From: an uncultured Clostridia bacterium
Lineage (GTDB): Bacteria; Bacillota; Clostridia; Oscillospirales; Acutalibacteraceae
Reading direction: 5' to 3'
Assembly: GCA_947166625.1 (NCBI GenBank)
Contig: CAMVEX010000003.1
Location: 81,197-145,196, forward strand
Length of the DNA: 64,000 nucleotides
Under the pieces are notes generated by a model that worked only from the letters and a program-made list of their open reading frames with translations, made no database searches and was not told the DNA's origin. The translations under genes were made by a program, and so were the position numbers. Below are positions 43,618 to 52,389 of this stretch, piece after piece (position 1 is the first letter of the stretch; the number at the start of each line of letters is the position of its first letter).

Positions 43618-44655
43618 ATGAAAAAAAGAATTATCGCGCTCATGCCGGTTTTTGCGGTGTTCATCGTCGTTTTTGCCGCGATGAATGTTTCCGCGAGCTG
43701 GTCGAGCGACATTTCCGGAGGAAAAAAAGTAGCCATTAACGGCAACCCGTTTACGGCGGATACATTTTTGGGAGTTGATTCCCTCTATTCAACAGAGAAT
43801 CAGACCTATTCGAGCAGCGAGCTTGTAGTCAGATTTTACAAGGAGGCCTACGGGCTGAATGTTTCATCCGGAGCCAACGGGCCCATTATCACCTCCGACG
43901 GCTATGATCTCAAATATCCGCGCAATCCGGCGCAGGGAGATATTGTCTATTCGCCTTCAACGGGCAGATGGGCGATAGTCAAAAACGCCGGGAGGAATTC
44001 GCTCACGCTCTTTGAACAGGATGCGGAATCCGAAGGCAGCGCGCTCGTTGACCGTACTCTCAAATATCCGTCCGATTCTTACGTTGTCCTGAGCCCGAGA
44101 GCGCAGACGGGCAGGGCAGCGCCGACTCTCAAAAATGCGGCTACGGGTCAGACGGTGCTGACCGCAAACGGCAGGTATGACGAAACCACCTCCCCGGCGA
44201 CAACGCAGGAGCCGTCATCCTCCCGGGCTCAATCCTCCTCTGAGCCGACCTCGGGTAAGGATAAAAGCACTTCAAAAAACGAATCCATATATAAAGACAA
44301 CGATAATGTAGCCTATACCACCTACCGCAGCAACGAAACCTCAGCCGCGCCGGCGAATCCCGTGTTTACCACGGCGCCGATGCCCTCGGGATACGAGGAG
44401 TTTTTCACTTCGTCGGCAGACGGTGAAAGTGCGGAGAGCGAAACACAATCGACCGATTATTACGATATTTATTCCGGCGAGCAGTATGAAACAAGAGAGA
44501 TTTCCACCGCTCCGCCTCCGGCAGAGGAAAAGAAGCAGATGGATCCTACGCTGATATTCGGCATCGCAGTCATAGGCGGCATAGTCTTTATCACAGCCGC
44601 CGGTATTCTCGCGGGAGTTGCCATAAAGAAGCGCGGCGAGGATGATGACGATTGA
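43618..44655 (+). CDS. Secreted, membrane-anchored protein with degenerate CHAP-like domain
   Basis: About 345 residues from ATG 43618. A signal peptide (ALMPVFAVFIVVFAAMNVSA) is followed by a domain of about 130 residues resembling CHAP amidases: SSSELVVRFYKEAYGLN, NPAQGDIVYSPSTGRWAIVKN and SLTLFEQD. The positions where CHAP enzymes have catalytic Cys and His read Ser and Arg/Trp, so hydrolase activity is unlikely. A long Ser/Thr/Glu linker precedes a C-terminal membrane helix (LIFGIAVIGGIVFITAAGILAGV) and the tail KKRGEDDDD. It lies between dgt and dnaG, 19 bp after dgt. The domain call is tentative. Confidence 0.6.
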   Translation: MKKRIIALMPVFAVFIVVFAAMNVSASWSSDISGGKKVAINGNPFTADTFLGVDSLYSTENQTYSSSELVVRFYKEAYGLNVSSGANGPIITSDGYDLKYPRNPAQGDIVYSPSTGRWAIVKNAGRNSLTLFEQDAESEGSALVDRTLKYPSDSYVVLSPRAQTGRAAPTLKNAATGQTVLTANGRYDETTSPATTQEPSSSRAQSSSEPTSGKDKSTSKNESIYKDNDNVAYTTYRSNETSAAPANPVFTTAPMPSGYEEFFTSSADGESAESETQSTDYYDIYSGEQYETREISTAPPPAEEKKQMDPTLIFGIAVIGGIVFITAAGILAGVAIKKRGEDDDD

Positions 44656-44696
44656 TCCGTGACGCATATTTCAGAGTGAGAGGCAGGTGAGGAAAT

Positions 44697-46463
44697 ATGC
44701 CGATAAGCAAAGAATATATTCAGGATCTGCACGACAGAGCGGATATCGAGGAGGTTATTTCCTCCTATGTTTCGCTCAAACGAACCGGCAGGAATCTCAA
44801 AGGTCTCTGCCCGTTCCATTCGGAAAAAACGGCGTCTTTCACCGTCTTTCCCGATACAAAATCCTTTTATTGCTTCGGGTGTCAGGCCTCCGGCGATGTT
44901 ATCAGCTTCGTGATGAGGATGGATAATCTCGATTATGTGGATGCAGTCAAATCGCTCGCTTCGAGATTCGGCATGGCGATGCCCGACGAAGGCTATGACG
45001 ATTCATTTTCAAAGCTGAGGATGAGGATACTCTCCGCCAACAGAGAGGCCGCGAGGTTTTTCAATTCTCAGCTGTATGTCCCCGAAAATAAAAAGGCGCT
45101 CGAATATTTTGCAAAAAGAGGGCTTACAAAGCAGACTATAACGCATTTCGGGCTCGGATACGCCCCCGATGACTGGCGTGCGCTTCTGAATCACCTCAGA
45201 TCGCTCGGCTACACGGAGCAGGAGCTTGTGCTCGCGAATCTTGCGGTGCGTTCAAATAAAAACGGCAAAACGAATGTGTATGACAGCTTCAGAAACCGGA
45301 TAATGTTCCCCATCCTCGATCTGAGGGGCAATGTGGTGGCGTTCGGAGGCAGGGTCATGGATGATTCAAAGCCGAAATACATAAACACCGCGGACACCCC
45401 TGTGTATAAGAAGGGGAGCGGCATTTTCGCCCTGAATTTCGCCAAGAATTCCGCCGAAAAAAAGCTCATTCTCGTTGAAGGATATATGGATGTGATCACC
45501 CTTCACCAGGCGGGCATCACAAATGCGGTGGCGTGCCTCGGCACGGCGTTTACGCAGGAGCAGGCTTCGCTTCTTTCAAGATATGCCGAGGAGCTTTATG
45601 TCTGCTATGATAATGACGCCGCGGGCAAAAACGCCACAAAGAAGGCGCTTCAGGCTCTTGATAAGACCGGGCTCAAGGTCAAGGTCGTCCGTATGGAGGA
45701 CGGCAAGGACGCCGATGAAATCGTAAGGACTTCGGGGAAGCTCAAATTCCTTGAATTCATAAACAAAGCGAATAACGAAACGGAATACAGGCTCAGCGAG
45801 GAGCTCGGCAAACATAATGTGATGACCGATGACGGAAAGGCGAAATATCTTATCGCCGCCGCGGAGATACTCGCCGAATGCAACCCGATAGAGCGCGATA
45901 TTTACGCGCAGAGGCTTGCGAATGAATTCAATGTTTCAAAGGAATCTATAATGATTCAGGCGTCTTCCGCCGCCCGCAGGCTCGGAAGGAGAAGGGCTCA
46001 GGAAAAAGAGAAGGAAATAACCAAAATTTCCGTCAAAAATTTTGAAGATAAAAACAACCCGGAGAGAAAGGCAAATCTCAGAGCTGCCAACGCGGAAGAA
46101 ACTCTGATCGCCTCGCTTATGCGAAATCCGGATTTTTACAGAGAGATCAAAGGGGAATTCACCCCGGATGATTTCGTGACCGCGTTTAACCGCAGGGTGA
46201 TCACCTGCCTTATCGAGCTTATCGAGGGCAATTATTCAACGGATCTCTCGATGTTCGCGCAGGATTTCAGCCCGGGCGAGCTTGACAGCATCGGCAGGAT
46301 CTACATTAAAAGCGGCAACCTTGCCAATACCGTAAAGGAGTGCCGCGACTGTATCGGGGTGCTCAAAAATTCATCCGGCGTCGGGCAGCAGGATGCGCGG
46401 AATATGACAGACGAAGAATTTCTCAACGCCGTAAACAAACTCAGAAAACGGGAGGAAAAATAA
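44697..46463 (+). CDS. dnaG: DNA primase
   Basis: 588 residues. The N-terminal CHC2 zinc-binding domain is clear ([11 protein letters not shown], then FYCFGC), followed by the RNA polymerase core and Toprim domain ([25 protein letters not shown], then [16 protein letters not shown]). The C-terminal helicase-binding region is present. It makes RNA primers for Okazaki fragments and binds DnaB. rpoD follows by 2 bp, the classical macromolecular synthesis operon; here rpsU is absent and dgt lies upstream. Confidence 0.97.
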   Translation: MPISKEYIQDLHDRADIEEVISSYVSLKRTGRNLKGLCPFHSEKTASFTVFPDTKSFYCFGCQASGDVISFVMRMDNLDYVDAVKSLASRFGMAMPDEGYDDSFSKLRMRILSANREAARFFNSQLYVPENKKALEYFAKRGLTKQTITHFGLGYAPDDWRALLNHLRSLGYTEQELVLANLAVRSNKNGKTNVYDSFRNRIMFPILDLRGNVVAFGGRVMDDSKPKYINTADTPVYKKGSGIFALNFAKNSAEKKLILVEGYMDVITLHQAGITNAVACLGTAFTQEQASLLSRYAEELYVCYDNDAAGKNATKKALQALDKTGLKVKVVRMEDGKDADEIVRTSGKLKFLEFINKANNETEYRLSEELGKHNVMTDDGKAKYLIAAAEILAECNPIERDIYAQRLANEFNVSKESIMIQASSAARRLGRRRAQEKEKEITKISVKNFEDKNNPERKANLRAANAEETLIASLMRNPDFYREIKGEFTPDDFVTAFNRRVITCLIELIEGNYSTDLSMFAQDFSPGELDSIGRIYIKSGNLANTVKECRDCIGVLKNSSGVGQQDARNMTDEEFLNAVNKLRKREEK

Positions 46464-46465
46464 TT

Positions 46466-47557
46466 ATGGAAAACAACGAAAAAACCGTCGGCAATCCCTT
46501 TAAGAAACTGATAGAAAAGGGCAAAGCGACAGGCAAACTCACCACTCAGCAGATAGATGAGGCTATGCTCGATCTCAATATCGAGGTCGAGGCTCTCGAT
46601 AAGCTCTATGAAACTCTCGAGGCCGAAAATATCGAGATAGTCGATGATATGGCAAACGAGGATTTTGAGAATTTTGAGCTTGACACTCCCAAAACTCCCG
46701 AAATGGGCGTTGTAGATGAAAAGAATGTAAATATCGACGACCCCGTCAAGGTCTATCTCAAGGATATAGGAAAGGTGCCGCTTCTCACTCCCGAGGAGGA
46801 GATCGAGCTCGCCATCAGGATTGCATCCGACGATAAGGGCGCGAAACAGCGCCTTGCGGAGGCAAACCTTCGCCTTGTCGTTTCCATCGCCAAAAGATAT
46901 GTAGGCAGGGGAATGCAGTTCCTCGATCTTATCCAGGAGGGCAACCTCGGTCTTATAAAAGCGGTAGATAAATTCGATTACACAAAAGGTTTCAAATTCT
47001 CAACCTACGCCACCTGGTGGATCAGGCAGGCGATCACCAGAGCCATCGCGGATCAGGCGAGGACCATCAGGATTCCCGTCCACATGGTGGAAACCATAAA
47101 CAAGGTCAAAAAGACGAGCAGCCAGCTCCTTCATAAAAACGGCAGAGACCCCACCGCGGAGGAGATCGCCAAAGAGCTCAATATGTCCGTCGATAAGGTC
47201 AGGGATATAATGAGAGTAGCCCAGGAGCCCGTTTCGCTCGAAACCCCCATCGGCGAAGAGGAAGACAGCCACCTCGGCGATTTCATCCCCGATGACGACG
47301 CTCCCGCACCGGCGGACGCCGCCTCGATGATGCTTCTCAAAGAGCAGCTTGACGAAGTGCTCAAGACCCTTCAGCCCAGAGAGGCGCAGGTGCTCCGCCT
47401 TCGCTTCGGCCTTGAGGGAGGCCACCCCCACACTCTTGAGGAGGTCGGCGCGGAATTCAACGTTACCCGTGAGAGGATCCGCCAGATCGAGGCAAAGGCT
47501 CTGCGCAAGCTTCGCCATCCGAGCAGAAGCAAAAAACTCAAGGATTATCTTGAGTAA
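46466..47557 (+). CDS. rpoD: Primary sigma factor (sigma-70/sigma-A)
   Basis: 363 residues from ATG 46466 (GGGAGG upstream). Region 1.1 is short, as in Firmicutes. Region 1.2-2 contains [42 protein letters not shown] and [20 protein letters not shown], for promoter melting and -10 recognition. Region 3 contains [13 protein letters not shown]. Region 4 has [26 protein letters not shown], which reads the -35. This is the housekeeping sigma factor; the TTGACA/TATAAT promoters listed here are its expected targets. Confidence 0.97.
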   Translation: MENNEKTVGNPFKKLIEKGKATGKLTTQQIDEAMLDLNIEVEALDKLYETLEAENIEIVDDMANEDFENFELDTPKTPEMGVVDEKNVNIDDPVKVYLKDIGKVPLLTPEEEIELAIRIASDDKGAKQRLAEANLRLVVSIAKRYVGRGMQFLDLIQEGNLGLIKAVDKFDYTKGFKFSTYATWWIRQAITRAIADQARTIRIPVHMVETINKVKKTSSQLLHKNGRDPTAEEIAKELNMSVDKVRDIMRVAQEPVSLETPIGEEEDSHLGDFIPDDDAPAPADAASMMLLKEQLDEVLKTLQPREAQVLRLRFGLEGGHPHTLEEVGAEFNVTRERIRQIEAKALRKLRHPSRSKKLKDYLE

Positions 47558-47617
47558 AATATGCTTTAATCACAATTTTCGTTAAAGATACACAATCGGA
47601 TTAGGGCATTTTTAATC

Positions 47618-47646
47618 TTGACTTTTTTTCCGTTTAATGGTAATAT
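47618..47646 (+). promoter_or_regulatory. Promoter for the sortase-substrate-like gene
   Basis: TTGACT (47618-47623), 17-bp spacer, TAATAT (47641-47646), about 60 bp before the start. Confidence 0.6.
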
Positions 47647-47707
47647 CTCTGTACCTATGGCGTGAGGAACAAACGGTATGGGAATATTATGAAAGGATTG
47701 ATGTTTT

Positions 47708-48247
47708 ATGAAAAAGGTACTTGCAATTGTTCTCGCTCTCGTATTTGCAATGAGCGCGCTCACCATGGCGTTCGCTGAGGATGCGGCTCCCGCAGAGGAT
47801 CCCTCCGCAAATACACCCACAGTTATCGGAACTGATATTTTTGGCTCTATCAGAAGTATCCTTGACAAAATCACCGGAGTTTTCTCAGACAGCGGTGATC
47901 TGCTTGCTCAGATTCAGGGCATAATCAACCAGATCAAGGAATTCATCGCAAATATCACCGGCGGCAGCTCTGCTGACGTTCTCGGCGTTGTCGATGAGCT
48001 CGAAGCCAAGATCTTCAGCTTCCCCATTGCCGGTGACATCCTTTCTTATGTAAAAGGTCTTATCACAAACCTCAAGCAGAAGATCAAGGATCTCTACGCG
48101 GGCAACAGAGAAACCGAAGCTGTTGAAGAGACCCAGGCTCTGGCTCCGTCAGAGACAGGTTCTTCACCGGTAGCCGGTATTGCTGCTTTCGCAGCTGTTT
48201 CAGTAGCAGCAGCAGCGGCATACGTATGCACCAAGAAGAGAGCATAA
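47708..48247 (+). CDS. Secreted protein with cell-wall sorting-like C-terminus
   Basis: 179 residues. A signal peptide (VLAIVLALVFAMSALTMAFA) is followed by an Ala/Asp-rich mature start and a helical region of about 100 residues (SIRSILDKITGVFSDSGDLL; QGIINQIKEFIANITGG). The C-terminus has the three parts of a sortase signal: a short motif around PSETG, a hydrophobic stretch (AGIAAFAAVSVAAAAAYVC) and a basic tail (TKKRA). The motif is not canonical LPxTG but close to the (S/P)PxTG/NPxTG variants that class B enzymes can use. If true, the sortases at 17.5-20.5 kb are candidate enzymes. It is monocistronic. Confidence 0.65.
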   Translation: MKKVLAIVLALVFAMSALTMAFAEDAAPAEDPSANTPTVIGTDIFGSIRSILDKITGVFSDSGDLLAQIQGIINQIKEFIANITGGSSADVLGVVDELEAKIFSFPIAGDILSYVKGLITNLKQKIKDLYAGNRETEAVEETQALAPSETGSSPVAGIAAFAAVSVAAAAAYVCTKKRA

Positions 48248-48262
48248 AGACAATTTTTTCAG

Positions 48263-48297
48263 GCGGCTCTGCCATGCGGCGGGGCCGCTTTCCTTTT
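48263..48297 (+). terminator. Rho-independent terminator
   Basis: An 11-bp stem GCGGCTCTGCC/GGCGGGGCCGC with two G-T pairs and an ATGC loop, followed by TTTCCTTTT. Confidence 0.8.
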
Positions 48298-48345
48298 GAG
48301 GATCATGCTTTTGAAAGGCAATTTTCCGATTTGAAGAAAAATAAC

Positions 48346-48374
48346 TTGACAATTCAAAATCTCTCTGTTATAAT
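48346..48374 (+). promoter_or_regulatory. tRNA-Gly promoter
   Basis: TTGACA (48346-48351), 17-bp spacer, TATAAT (48369-48374): a perfect consensus promoter ending 13 bp before the tRNA. Confidence 0.93.
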
Positions 48375-48387
48375 CTCACTTGCAATT

Positions 48388-48463
48388 GCGGATGTAGCTC
48401 ATCTGGTAGAGCGCCACCTTGCCAAGGTGGAGGTAGCGAGTTCGAGCCTCGTCATCCGCTCCA
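48388..48463 (+). tRNA. tRNA-Gly (anticodon GCC), CCA encoded
   Basis: 76 nt. Acceptor GCGGATG pairs with CATCCGC. D-arm GCTC/GAGC, anticodon stem CCACC/GGTGG with loop TTGCCAA (anticodon GCC), T-arm GCGAG/CTCGT with TTCGAGC. The discriminator T and the encoded CCA follow. It has its own promoter and terminator and stands alone. Confidence 0.97.
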
Positions 48464-48467
48464 GGAA

Positions 48468-48498
48468 AAGTCGCGCAAGCGGCTTTTTGTTTTTTTTG
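48468..48498 (+). terminator. tRNA-Gly terminator
   Basis: AAGTCGC/GCGGCTT stem with a GCAA loop directly followed by a long T run, 5 bp after the tRNA. Confidence 0.9.
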
Positions 48499-48604
48499 CC
48501 TTGTATTTCGGCTTTTTTCAGACAAATTCCCGAAAACACATATTGAATCCGGAAAGGAAAATAAGGTAATATAAATCTGTTATAATGAATTACGGAGTGA
48601 ATGT

Positions 48605-49495
48605 ATGAAACGTTTTTCAAAAAAAGCGGTCGCCGCGGCGCTTGCCGCGATCCTCGCCTTCGCTTTCCTGCCCTGCGTTTATGCGTTTGCGGCGCGGAGC
48701 GAAGCTCAGCTTGACGACCCCGCCCACAAATTCCTTGAGAATAACGCGATACTCGGATACAAATATAACAGCTCGCAGGATTATTACTACTGCGACAGCC
48801 CGAATTCCTGGCAAAAGCAGTTCGGCTACACGAGAGTTTACGATCTTGTCGCGCCCTATGTCTTGCTTGAATATGACTATGCGAGAGTCCATTTCACTTA
48901 TGAGGGCAAGGATTGGCTCGTACAGTTCTGGAAAGGGCAGTACGGCCTGATGTTTTACGGCTCGGAGGTCGGCGTTTACACCAAGGCGCACACCGACGAG
49001 GAAGATTCATATACCACCAAATACGATTGCGCCGCCCGTGAGGATTGGCTCAAAATACAGACGACCATGTATCATGACGCGGTCGGAGACGGTCATTACG
49101 GCAAGAGCTTTGAAACTCCGCTTGAAGATACATGGTGGAGCACCGGCTTCAAAAGAGGGCATCTCAGAGTGCAGGAGCCCGCGACCGAGCTCAGGCAGGA
49201 GGGCACAATAATCCTCAAAAGCCCCGAAATGGCGCAGGCGTTTGCCGCAGCGTTTGCCGAATGCGGATTCAAGAGGGCCGAATCCCCCGAAAATCTGCCG
49301 CTCGACGCTTTTTATGTTGACGGCGACCGAGTTCAATACCGCTGGCAGAATAATTCCGAGGCGGAGAATACGATGCCCATAAAGGTCGCTACGGGCACGA
49401 TGATATTCCTCAACATCGGCGCTCTTATGACCCTGCTGCTCGCGGTTTTGGGCGGCACATTCGCAATGGGCCTGCTGGCGCTCATCATTCTGTAA
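48605..49495 (+). CDS. DUF4474 domain-containing secreted protein
   Basis: 296 residues. A signal peptide or N-terminal anchor (VAAALAAILAFAFLPCVYAFA) is followed by a domain matching DUF4474: LGYKYNSSQDYYYCDSPNSW, QKQFGYTRVYDLVAP and VQFWKGQYGLMFYGSEVGVY. A C-terminal membrane helix (MIFLNIGALMTLLLAVLGGTF) suggests anchoring. DUF4474 proteins are frequent in Clostridia and have no known function; the conserved aromatic core suggests a binding domain. GGAGTGA precedes the ATG. It is separated from the tRNA by a terminator and transcribed alone. Confidence 0.85.
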   Translation: MKRFSKKAVAAALAAILAFAFLPCVYAFAARSEAQLDDPAHKFLENNAILGYKYNSSQDYYYCDSPNSWQKQFGYTRVYDLVAPYVLLEYDYARVHFTYEGKDWLVQFWKGQYGLMFYGSEVGVYTKAHTDEEDSYTTKYDCAAREDWLKIQTTMYHDAVGDGHYGKSFETPLEDTWWSTGFKRGHLRVQEPATELRQEGTIILKSPEMAQAFAAAFAECGFKRAESPENLPLDAFYVDGDRVQYRWQNNSEAENTMPIKVATGTMIFLNIGALMTLLLAVLGGTFAMGLLALIIL

Positions 49496-49582
49496 TATGA
49501 TCGTGCATCAAAAGAAATAATTCCGTATCGGAATACGGGAAAGACCGTATTTTTTGCATCTCAAATGAATAACAAAAAATCC

Positions 49583-49611
49583 TTGACATTGGCGGGAGTT
49601 TATGATAATAT
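49583..49611 (+). promoter_or_regulatory. Promoter of rpmG-secE-nusG
   Basis: TTGACA (49583-49588) with 17 bp to TAATAT (49606-49611); GATAAT at 49604-49609 is an alternative -10. Confidence 0.75.
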
Positions 49612-49616
49612 ACTTC

Positions 49617-49735
49617 TACCTCTGCGCAAGGGTTTTGTTTTTGTGCCCTGAAATGCAGAGGGAGGCCTGAGCTGCTACGGCTCCCTGATAGGCTGATACG
49701 CAAGCTCAAATATTCCTAAAACGGAGGTGCCGCAC
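49617..49735 (+). ncRNA. Structured 5' leader of rpmG (candidate cis-regulatory RNA)
   Basis: The leader between the promoter and rpmG can fold. CCTCTGC (49619-49625) pairs with GCAGAGG (49655-49661) around an inner AGGG/CCCT stem. AGGGAG (49659-49664) can instead pair with CTCCCT (49681-49686), and the two share bases, so they exclude each other. GCCT/AGGC (49665-49668, 49690-49693) and GAGCT/AGCTC (49669-49673, 49703-49707) pairings are also possible. This alternative pairing is typical of regulatory leaders, but I do not recognise a family. Confidence 0.4.
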
Positions 49736-49900
49736 ATGGCTGCTAACGGTAAAAGAGTCAAGATCACACTTGCTTGCACCGAATGCAAACAGCGTAACTA
49801 CAACACTATGAAAAACAAGCAGAATACCCCTGACAGGCTTGAAATGAATAAGTACTGCAGATTCTGCAAAAAGCACACTCTCCACAGAGAGTCAAAGTAA
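49736..49900 (+). CDS. rpmG: 50S ribosomal protein L33
   Basis: 54 residues. It begins [20 protein letters not shown] and has the four-cysteine zinc motif (CTEC, then CRFC), so it is the zinc-containing C+ form. The ATG at 49736 has ACGGAGGTG upstream. L33 lies at the ribosomal E site. Its placement directly before secE is the standard bacterial order. The first gene of the rpmG-secE-nusG transcript. Confidence 0.97.
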   Translation: MAANGKRVKITLACTECKQRNYNTMKNKQNTPDRLEMNKYCRFCKKHTLHRESK

Positions 49901-49915
49901 GCAGGAGGTACACCT

Positions 49916-50290
49916 ATGGCTAAGAATCAGATTTCCGATGCTGAAAAAAAGGTTGCCGAAGCTGAAAAGAAAAAGGATAAGAAGCCAGCTAACCCCAACG
50001 GTAACTGGTTTCAGAGAGCCGGAAAGGCAATCAAAAAGTTTTTCAAAGACGTAAAAGGCGAAATCAAAAAGATAGTTTGGCCTGACGGAAAGACTGTTCT
50101 CAAATCCACCCTCGTCGTTCTCGCAGCGGTCGTTGTCTGCGCCGGCGTTATCGGCGGTATAGACTGGGTTCTTTCCACGCTTATCTCGCTCCTTGAGAAA
50201 GCCGCGGAGAGTATCTCAAACAAAAACACCGCGTCCGCAGAGACCACCACAGCCGCAGTCATAGCTTTCAAGAGCTTTTTCTTAGGCTGA
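49916..50290 (+). CDS. secE: Preprotein translocase subunit SecE
   Basis: 124 residues. It has one membrane helix (TLVVLAAVVVCAGVIGGIDWVLSTLI) after the conserved amphipathic WFQRAGKAIKKFFKDVKGEIKKIVWPDGK segment that sits along the membrane and contacts SecY. A lysine-rich N-terminal stretch and about 35 residues after the helix make it longer than the usual 60-70 residue Gram-positive SecE. It clamps SecY in the SecYEG channel. AGGAGG lies upstream of the ATG. Confidence 0.95.
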   Translation: MAKNQISDAEKKVAEAEKKKDKKPANPNGNWFQRAGKAIKKFFKDVKGEIKKIVWPDGKTVLKSTLVVLAAVVVCAGVIGGIDWVLSTLISLLEKAAESISNKNTASAETTTAAVIAFKSFFLG

Positions 50291-50306
50291 TTCGGGAGGG
50301 CTGAAA

Positions 50307-50855
50307 ATGTCTGTTGAGACAAGATGGTATGTAGTCCATACCTACTCCGGATATGAGAATTCCGTAAAGACAAACATCGAAAAATTGGTTGAAAACCAAA
50401 AAATGCAGGATCAGATATTTGAAGTCAAGATCCCGGTAGAGATAGTTCACGATGCCGAAAAAGATAAAGACATCGAGCGTAAGCTCTTCCCCGGATATGT
50501 GCTCGTCAAGGTCGCGGTCACTCCCGACAGGGATAATATGCCCAAGATGAGCGATGAAACATGGCTTCTCATCCGCAACACCAGAGGTGTTACCGGATTT
50601 GTCGGTCCCGAAAACAAAGCGATCCCCCTCAGCGACGAAGAAGTTATCAGGCTCGGAGTCGAAAAGAGAGTTGTTGAAGTATCTTATAATGTAGGCGACA
50701 CCGTCAATATTATAGACGATATGTTTGACGGCTTTTCGGGAGTCGTTCAGGAGATCGACCTTGAGAATAATTCCGTCAAGGTCATGGTTTCCGCACTTTT
50801 TGGCAAAGACACGCTTATCGAGCTTGAGCTCGACCAGGTAGAGCTTGCCGAATGA
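50307..50855 (+). CDS. nusG: Transcription termination/antitermination protein NusG
   Basis: 182 residues. The NGN domain starts RWYVVHTYSGYENSVKTNIE and contains LFPGYVLVKV and VTGFVGP; the C-terminal KOW domain shows GDTVNIIDDMFDGFSGVVQEI. It binds RNA polymerase, couples it to ribosomes or Rho and suppresses pausing. It follows secE by 16 bp; the order rpmG-secE-nusG-rplK is canonical. A hairpin and an L1-type site lie between it and rplK. Confidence 0.97.
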   Translation: MSVETRWYVVHTYSGYENSVKTNIEKLVENQKMQDQIFEVKIPVEIVHDAEKDKDIERKLFPGYVLVKVAVTPDRDNMPKMSDETWLLIRNTRGVTGFVGPENKAIPLSDEEVIRLGVEKRVVEVSYNVGDTVNIIDDMFDGFSGVVQEIDLENNSVKVMVSALFGKDTLIELELDQVELAE

Positions 50856-50923
50856 TCACGGTAATTTGAGGGTTTCCCTTTCAAATTCAGCGCCCGCGAG
50901 GCGCAGTCGGTCCGGTACCGGCT

Positions 50924-50960
50924 TCGTGGGAGGAGCAGAGCGCTCCGCAATTTACCACAT
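50924..50960 (+). promoter_or_regulatory. Candidate L1-binding mRNA site upstream of rplK
   Basis: GTGGGAGG (50926-50933) and CCAC (50955-50958) form an outer GTGG/CCAC helix; GGAG pairs with CTCC inside. The GTGGGAG element opposite an unpaired internal segment resembles the L1 site of 23S rRNA and of rplK leaders in many bacteria. Confidence 0.6.
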
Positions 50961-50980
50961 TATATTGGAGGTTAACTATT

Positions 50981-51406
50981 ATGGCACAGAAAGTTGTCGG
51001 CTTAATTAAGTTACAGATCCCTGCAGGCAAGGCCACTCCGGCTCCGCCCGTAGGCCCCGCACTCGGCCAGCACGGTGTTAACATCATGGCGTTCACCAAA
51101 GAATTCAATGAGCGCACCAAGAATGACATGGGTCTTATCATCCCCGTAGTCATCACCGTTTACGCAGACCGTACATTCAGCTTTATCACCAAGACCCCTC
51201 CCGCCGCCGTCCTTATCAAAAAGGCATGCGGAATTGAGAGCGGTTCAGGCGTTCCCAACAAGACCAAGGTTGCAACAATCACTCAGGATCAGATTCGCAA
51301 GATCGCAGAGACCAAGATGAGAGACCTCAATGCCGCCACCATCGAGAGCGCTATGAGCATGATCGCAGGCACGGCGCGCAGCATGGGCGTCACCGTAGCA
51401 GATTGA
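50981..51406 (+). CDS. rplK: 50S ribosomal protein L11
   Basis: 141 residues, the normal length. [20 protein letters not shown] is the family signature, and the C-terminal domain includes [22 protein letters not shown]11 forms the stalk base with 23S rRNA and is needed for RelA and factor response. TTGGAGG precedes the ATG. A candidate L1 site lies upstream, so L1 (rplA, next gene) probably controls both. Confidence 0.97.
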   Translation: MAQKVVGLIKLQIPAGKATPAPPVGPALGQHGVNIMAFTKEFNERTKNDMGLIIPVVITVYADRTFSFITKTPPAAVLIKKACGIESGSGVPNKTKVATITQDQIRKIAETKMRDLNAATIESAMSMIAGTARSMGVTVAD

Positions 51407-51414
51407 TTGCAAAC

Positions 51415-51442
51415 TGTGGGAGGAAAAATCCGATTGACCACA
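51415..51442 (+). promoter_or_regulatory. Second candidate L1-binding mRNA site, between rplK and rplA
   Basis: TGTGG (51415-51419) pairs with CCACA (51438-51442); GGA and TCC pair inside. It shares the GTGGGAGGA element with the site upstream of rplK and ends 22 bp before the rplA ATG. Confidence 0.55.
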
Positions 51443-51464
51443 TGATTGGGAGGAATTATAAATT

Positions 51465-52172
51465 ATGAAACACGGAAAAAAATATAACGAGAGCGCAAAG
51501 CTCGTTGAAAGAAACAATCTTTACGATCCCGCTGACGCTCTTGCCCTTGCCGTAAAGACCGGCAATGCAAAATTCGATGAAACAGTTGAAGTCCATGTCC
51601 GCCTCGGCGTTGACTCCCGCCACGCAGATCAGCAGGTCCGCGGCGCTGTCGTTCTTCCGAACGGAACAGGTAAGACTGTCAGAGTTGCCGTATTCGCAAA
51701 AGGTCCCGAGGCCGATGCAGCGGCAGCGGCAGGCGCTGAGATAGTCGGCGCAGAGGATCTCGTTGCAAGGATCCAGGGCGAAGGCTTTATGGAATTCGAT
51801 GTTGCCATCGCGGCTCCGAATATGATGGGCCTTGTAGGCCGTCTCGGTAAGGTGCTCGGCCCCCGCGGTCTTATGCCCAGCCCCAAGGCAGGCACCGTTA
51901 CACCCGATGTCGCCAAGGCAGTTACAGAAGCAAAAGCCGGTAAGATCGAATACCGTCTTGATAAGACCAACATCATCCATTGCCCCATCGGCAAGGTTTC
52001 TTTCGGCCCCGAAAAGCTTCGTGAAAACTTTGACACCCTTCTTGACGCCATAGTTAAGGCTAAACCCGCGGCATCAAAGGGTCAGTATATCCGCTCCTGC
52101 GTTCTTGCCACCACCATGGGCCCCGGCATAAAGGTCAACCCCAACAAGGTCGGCAACAGCGAGCAGGCATAA
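51465..52172 (+). CDS. rplA: 50S ribosomal protein L1
   Basis: 235 residues. [20 protein letters not shown] and [20 protein letters not shown] are family landmarks. L1 binds helix 76-78 of 23S rRNA and forms the mobile L1 stalk; free L1 represses its own operon by binding the mRNA. GGGAGGA lies upstream of the ATG. It ends just before the rplJ promoter and L10 leader. Confidence 0.97.
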   Translation: MKHGKKYNESAKLVERNNLYDPADALALAVKTGNAKFDETVEVHVRLGVDSRHADQQVRGAVVLPNGTGKTVRVAVFAKGPEADAAAAAGAEIVGAEDLVARIQGEGFMEFDVAIAAPNMMGLVGRLGKVLGPRGLMPSPKAGTVTPDVAKAVTEAKAGKIEYRLDKTNIIHCPIGKVSFGPEKLRENFDTLLDAIVKAKPAASKGQYIRSCVLATTMGPGIKVNPNKVGNSEQA

Positions 52173-52179
52173 AAAACTC

Positions 52180-52208
52180 TTGACACGGGAGTTAAACCGT
52201 GTTATCAT
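52180..52208 (+). promoter_or_regulatory. rplJL promoter
   Basis: TTGACA (52180-52185), 17-bp spacer, TATCAT (52203-52208), starting 7 bp after the rplA stop. Confidence 0.85.
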
Positions 52209-52214
52209 ATCAGC

Positions 52215-52375
52215 GCTGTTCTTTTTGAAGACAGCAGGTGCTTTCCGCATAATGGTATTTTTACCGCCTGCCGAGAAAGGAAACATACCTTATCTATGTA
52301 TGTTAACGCCCTTTCTGCGGTTTGCGGAAAGGGCATTGTTTTGTATGTAATGATTTACATTTATACTTTGTATGG
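52215..52375 (+). ncRNA. L10 (rplJ) ribosomal leader with attenuator
   Basis: A leader of about 160 nt with the usual L10-leader features of Firmicutes: the GAGAAAGGAAACATACC segment with a following ATGTATGTT stretch, then a terminator-like hairpin. The hairpin GCCCTTTCTGC/GCGGAAAGGGC (52308-52318, 52324-52334) is followed by ATTGTTTTG. GAAAGG upstream can pair with CCTTTC and block it. Binding of the L10-L12 complex should favour termination. Confidence 0.85.
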
Positions 52376-52389
52376 AGGTGAAACAGTAA

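Noticed and set aside
48642..48950. Alternate-frame ORF inside the DUF4474 gene
   Set aside because: It has no ribosome-binding site and no family pattern, while the main frame has the DUF4474 motifs and a signal peptide.
50863..50887. Terminator after nusG
   Set aside because: AATTTGA/TCAAATT can pair around a GGG-TTT-CCC core, but there is no T run and it more likely belongs to the rplK leader.
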